Both the position numbers and the translations under genes were made by a program. A model generated the notes under the pieces. It was not told the origin of the DNA. It did no database searches and saw only the letters and a list, made by a program, of their open reading frames with translations. DNA of 64,000 nt, from the NCBI GenBank assembly GCA_023441965.1, contig JAEZNB010000023.1:1-64000 (forward strand). Direction: 5' to 3'. This stretch comes from Bacillota bacterium (lineage in GTDB: Bacteria; Bacillota; Clostridia; Lachnospirales; Lachnospiraceae). Position 1 is the first letter of the stretch. Each line of letters begins with the position of its first letter. This document shows positions 61,010-64,000 of the stretch, one piece after another.

Positions 61010-61181
61010 GAGTAAAAACAGTGAAGGCTTAGGAATCAGGAGCATAAAGTGATATACAGGCTAAGAGACATCTCTGGATTCTGCGGGGTACACAAAATCT
61101 TTGAGCTGCCTCTTATCACTTATATTACAAAACTCATCCTTCACGGCCCATAACGATCCTTCTGCTATGAGCTTATGGCTT

Positions 61182-63515
61182 CTATAGGTCTTTGTAGTAG
61201 GTCAGGGTATCCAGGAACTCCTGCCTGATTTCGACCTGATCCTTCTGAAGCTGGCGTAATCTTCCCTCCAGCTCCCGAATCTTCTTTAGCTTCTCTCTGG
61301 TATATCTGGCATAAGCCTCTTCGAATAGGGGCTGCAGCATCAGATGGTCCCGGATCTCCTTGCCAAAGGGACAATAGGTAGCAAGCATCTCCCTGACCGG
61401 CTTATTCAGCTTGATGGCTCCCGTAGATTCATAGCTGATCCACTGTTCATAATCGATGACAAAGATTTCCCGGCTGTTTCGTCCTCTTTGAATCTGAAGC
61501 TTCAGCTTCTCCTTCTTCTCCTCGGAAAGCTCCCTGTTCTTACGGTAGAATTGCAGGTAGTCCGAATATTCCGAGGTAAGGGATTTATGCTTAATATCAT
61601 TCCAGGACAACCCTTCTATGCTCCTGCACATCTCCCAGCGGAATCTGCCAAACATCTTGGTCATGATGGCTGTCAGATTGGTTTCGCAGAATAGGGGCAA
61701 GAGGAACCTGCCCGAGCTGTCCCTTCTCTTTCCGGTAATCTCCTGCCACATGATGCCGTTTACACCGACGGTGGGCATCATGATGATATCCGGATATACT
61801 TTCTTAATTATATATTCCTTGGTCGTGTTATTGTCCTTGTCCACATAAAGAACCTCGCGGTCGAAGATGGAATAATCGATCCGAAGCAGGTCTTTCATCG
61901 TCTCTATGATCTTGGACGGCGATAGATAGGATTTGTCAAAGCTGTTAATCAGACTCTCCTTCTGAAGCACCGGAACAAAGGTGCCGATCTGCCCGTTGGT
62001 AAGCCTGTTGTTATAGCGGAACATATTCTGGATCTCATACTCCAGCTTCTTCTCTGAGCTTAGCGCCCATTCCTGAAGCTCCTTGTCGTTTAACTTGCCC
62101 TGGCGCTTTAAGGAAGACAGCATCTCCTGATAATCCTGATCAAATTCATTCTTAGAGGGCTGCTTCTTTCCCTCGTAGATCAGGGTAAGCCACTCTCTGA
62201 TATTATAGACCTGAATTCCGGTCTCTGTCCTCTCCTCTTCCTCCAGGAAGTAGAGGGATAAGAGCTGATCCTTGGTCAATAGTCTCTCATCCGCATACCC
62301 GTAGCTGAGGAAGAGATAAATCAGTCTTGGAATCTGCTTCTCCTTATATGCCTTTATAAAAATCTTCAGATATAGCAGATAATGATTGTCCGTCAGTTGT
62401 CTTCTGACGGCTCTGGCATTGTCATCACCTGACATTCTGTCCCTTAGGTTAACAAAGCTGTCCATGGCCTCCATCAGCTTTTCTGCCTTGTCCTCATCCA
62501 TTTCTGCATAGGTCAGAAGCTTATGGAAGGAATCCTTCAGCTCTTCCAAGGCCTTGGCAGAATCCTCAGCCGTATATTTCAAATAGGCCTGGGTACTGAT
62601 GTCCTTCCCCTTGGTACCGGTCAGCAGAAGATGATAGGCTTCCTCCATCTTCTTCCTGTTAACAGACAGCTTCTTGCCCAGCATCTGCTCATAAAAGGTT
62701 TCCATCAGGTTAATCTTATCAACAATCAGATCCATGACATCCATCAGCATACTGCTGCCGGCTCCTGCTTTCTCCATCTCAAGGGCCAGGTCAATCAAGA
62801 GACGGAAGAGGCAGGTCTCACTATCATCAATCAGACATTCTGTCATCTCCGTCAAGCTTTTACATAGCTGCTTTAAAACACTGATCTGCTGATTCACAAC
62901 CTCAGCCTGGTCCTCAATCTGATAGAAGGTGATGGCATTCCCATAGGAGTAGAAGGCTTTGACTACATCAACCGGTAGCGTAGCACACTCCTTATAATAA
63001 TTAATTCTGTCCCGTTCCGGATCCAGGTCACTGCCCAGCATGTTAAGGTTACTGATTCGTTTGGTAGGATTGACCGTATAGCCAAGCCTCTTCGCAGTGT
63101 CCGTATAGCTTTGGAACTGATCCTTGAGGAACTGATACAGCATAAGTCCATGCTTCATCATCCCCTGATAGATCTTGTCAAGCTCCAGAATCATTCGGCT
63201 CTGAGATGCTACCATCAGACCATGATAATCCTTATTGGCAGATAAGATCTCCTCCAGCTCCTCCACCCTGCTGATCGAATAGATATAAAGAATGGCATCA
63301 TCCAGTGCTGTACAGGTGCTCTGACAGACTCCGGAGAACAGATCTCCCAACCCAAGGAAAACACCGGAGTTTACGATAAACTTTGCTCCGTCATTGTGGA
63401 CCAGGATGCGCCCCTTAATGATGAGGGCTATGCTCTGTACCGAGTCACCCTCTGTATAAATCTCTGTGCCTTTTGAGAATTGATTTACTGCGTTAGGATT
63501 GATCTTCCACTTCAT
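61182..63515 (-). CDS. Large cyclic-nucleotide-binding-domain protein
   Basis: A 777-aa cytoplasmic protein. Residues about 10-110 form a cNMP-binding (Crp-like) domain: FSKGTEIYTEGDSVQSIALI, then KGRILVHNDGAKFIVNSG and VFLGLGDLF. No helix-turn-helix follows. The rest (about 120-777) is a long, mostly helical body, with a conserved-looking strand-rich patch (DIIMMPTVGVNGIMWQEITG, about 580) and a final coiled coil (KLKKIRELEGRLRQLQKDQV). Not a known named family; the domain suggests sensing of a small ligand. ATG has GGAG 9 nt upstream. It stands between SRP RNA and the ABC gene. Confidence 0.75.
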   Translation of the reverse strand: MKWKINPNAVNQFSKGTEIYTEGDSVQSIALIIKGRILVHNDGAKFIVNSGVFLGLGDLFSGVCQSTCTALDDAILYIYSISRVEELEEILSANKDYHGLMVASQSRMILELDKIYQGMMKHGLMLYQFLKDQFQSYTDTAKRLGYTVNPTKRISNLNMLGSDLDPERDRINYYKECATLPVDVVKAFYSYGNAITFYQIEDQAEVVNQQISVLKQLCKSLTEMTECLIDDSETCLFRLLIDLALEMEKAGAGSSMLMDVMDLIVDKINLMETFYEQMLGKKLSVNRKKMEEAYHLLLTGTKGKDISTQAYLKYTAEDSAKALEELKDSFHKLLTYAEMDEDKAEKLMEAMDSFVNLRDRMSGDDNARAVRRQLTDNHYLLYLKIFIKAYKEKQIPRLIYLFLSYGYADERLLTKDQLLSLYFLEEEERTETGIQVYNIREWLTLIYEGKKQPSKNEFDQDYQEMLSSLKRQGKLNDKELQEWALSSEKKLEYEIQNMFRYNNRLTNGQIGTFVPVLQKESLINSFDKSYLSPSKIIETMKDLLRIDYSIFDREVLYVDKDNNTTKEYIIKKVYPDIIMMPTVGVNGIMWQEITGKRRDSSGRFLLPLFCETNLTAIMTKMFGRFRWEMCRSIEGLSWNDIKHKSLTSEYSDYLQFYRKNRELSEEKKEKLKLQIQRGRNSREIFVIDYEQWISYESTGAIKLNKPVREMLATYCPFGKEIRDHLMLQPLFEEAYARYTREKLKKIRELEGRLRQLQKDQVEIRQEFLDTLTYYKDL

Positions 63516-63691
63516 AGGTTACAGCTCCAATTCTAGATTATGTCCTTCTTATCTTTTGTCCTTTGCTCGAATGTACCTCTATTATATAATATAATTCGTA
63601 AAACAAAAAGAAGATTTTGTATAAAATGTGGGTTTTTTCACTAAAATTCCCTAAACTGTTGGACAATTGTGACCATTTTATCTTTAGTAAT

Positions 63692-63720
63692 CAAAAAAAA
63701 GAAATGCCTTGGGCATTTCT
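63692..63720 (-). terminator. Terminator of SRP RNA
   Basis: Minus-strand hairpin AGAAATGCC / GGCATTTCT with a three-base loop, followed by TTTTTTTG. Confidence 0.9.
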
Positions 63721-63737
63721 TGAATGCTTTATGATAA

Positions 63738-64000
63738 TTCCGTGCGTTCTGCTTTGAATGCTTACCATAAGCGTTACCTTTACAGTTAACTCGGCCCAGG
63801 CTTCCTTACGGCACACAGGAGCTTTCGCTTAGTGCTGCTCCATTCCTGACCTGACACGGTTCACGAATTCCTGTTGCGTAAGACCCAGACGTCAACATCA
63901 CTTATAGGGGGCAGCCCTACAAAAAAGCACCCTAGGCAAGACATCACCCCTGCTGTAGCGGGTTGCAGGTACAGGGCACCGCTATCTCCCCGGCTGCACG
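63738..64000 (-). ncRNA. ffs: Signal recognition particle RNA, large Firmicutes type (5' end just beyond window)
   Basis: Minus strand matches the scRNA/SRP RNA pattern: GGGGAGATAGCGGTGCCCTG then TACCTGCAACCCGCTA (Alu domain), GTCTTACGCAAC, the helix 8 region GAACCGTGTCAGGTC then AGGAA then TGGAGCAGCACTAAGCG, and GCCTGGGCCGAGTTAACTG near the 3' end. The 3' ACGCACGG is complementary to the 5' CCGTGC at the window edge, so only a base or two should be missing. In helix 8 the GGAA tetraloop is closed by A-U rather than the common C-G. It binds Ffh (helix 8) and targets nascent membrane proteins. Confidence 0.92.

Overview
The window looks like chromosomal DNA of an anaerobic, spore-forming Clostridia of the Lachnospiraceae type (inference). 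Evidence: the sporulation genes spoIIR, a SipL-like SPOCS/LysM protein, a CotS-type coat kinase homologue and a YtvI/AI-2E permease; T-box and S-box leaders with Gram-positive promoters; a large Firmicutes-type SRP RNA; and several small proteins typical of this family. Base composition is moderate and fairly even. I see no prophage, IS transposase, CRISPR array, rRNA or tRNA.

Layout. 1-5.6 kb: 5' part of ileS behind an isoleucine T-box, an STAS-like protein and a ligand-domain-less chemoreceptor, then pncB. 5.7-16.9 kb: envelope and sporulation genes (M15 peptidase with Ca-type repeats, plsC, capA, spoIIR, ispE, SipL-like, veg, lipoprotein). 17-24.3 kb: clpB, then an MMPL exporter with a heptad-repeat partner and a divergent TetR regulator. 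24.4-30.5 kb: small zinc-ribbon proteins, azlCD, an HD-GYP phosphodiesterase, a frameshifted cyclase, HAD, DUF951 and hemolysin III. 30.5-31.2 kb: repeat-rich intergenic DNA. 31.2-40.7 kb: pgi, a coiled-coil membrane protein, a PEGA protein, CotS-like, cca/GNAT and T-box-controlled proS. 41.4-45.6 kb: a sugar-type ABC importer with a frameshifted first permease and no ATPase. 45.6-54.7 kb: AI-2E permease, cytidylate-kinase-like protein, an NMT1-type ABC operon led by a TM1266-type protein behind a riboswitch-like leader, a two-component system, and S-box-controlled metK. 55.1-64 kb: second HD-GYP paralogue, murA, an Ig-like protein, a TPR/AAA protein, an orphan ABC ATPase, a 777-aa cyclic-nucleotide-domain protein and SRP RNA.

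Most interesting points: (1) the leader at about 50.8-50.95 kb, with terminator and antiterminator arms that fit a transcriptional riboswitch I cannot assign to a known class; (2) exact 32-bp tandem repeats beside a long palindrome at 30.69-30.96 kb; (3) the poorly characterised set at 58-63.5 kb, including an ATPase with a degenerate Walker B; (4) two single-base homopolymer frameshifts (cyclase, ABC permease), either real decay or assembly errors; (5) palindromes over the murA, DUF951/hlyIII and MMPL/TetR promoters. All protein calls come from reading motifs; no database search was run.
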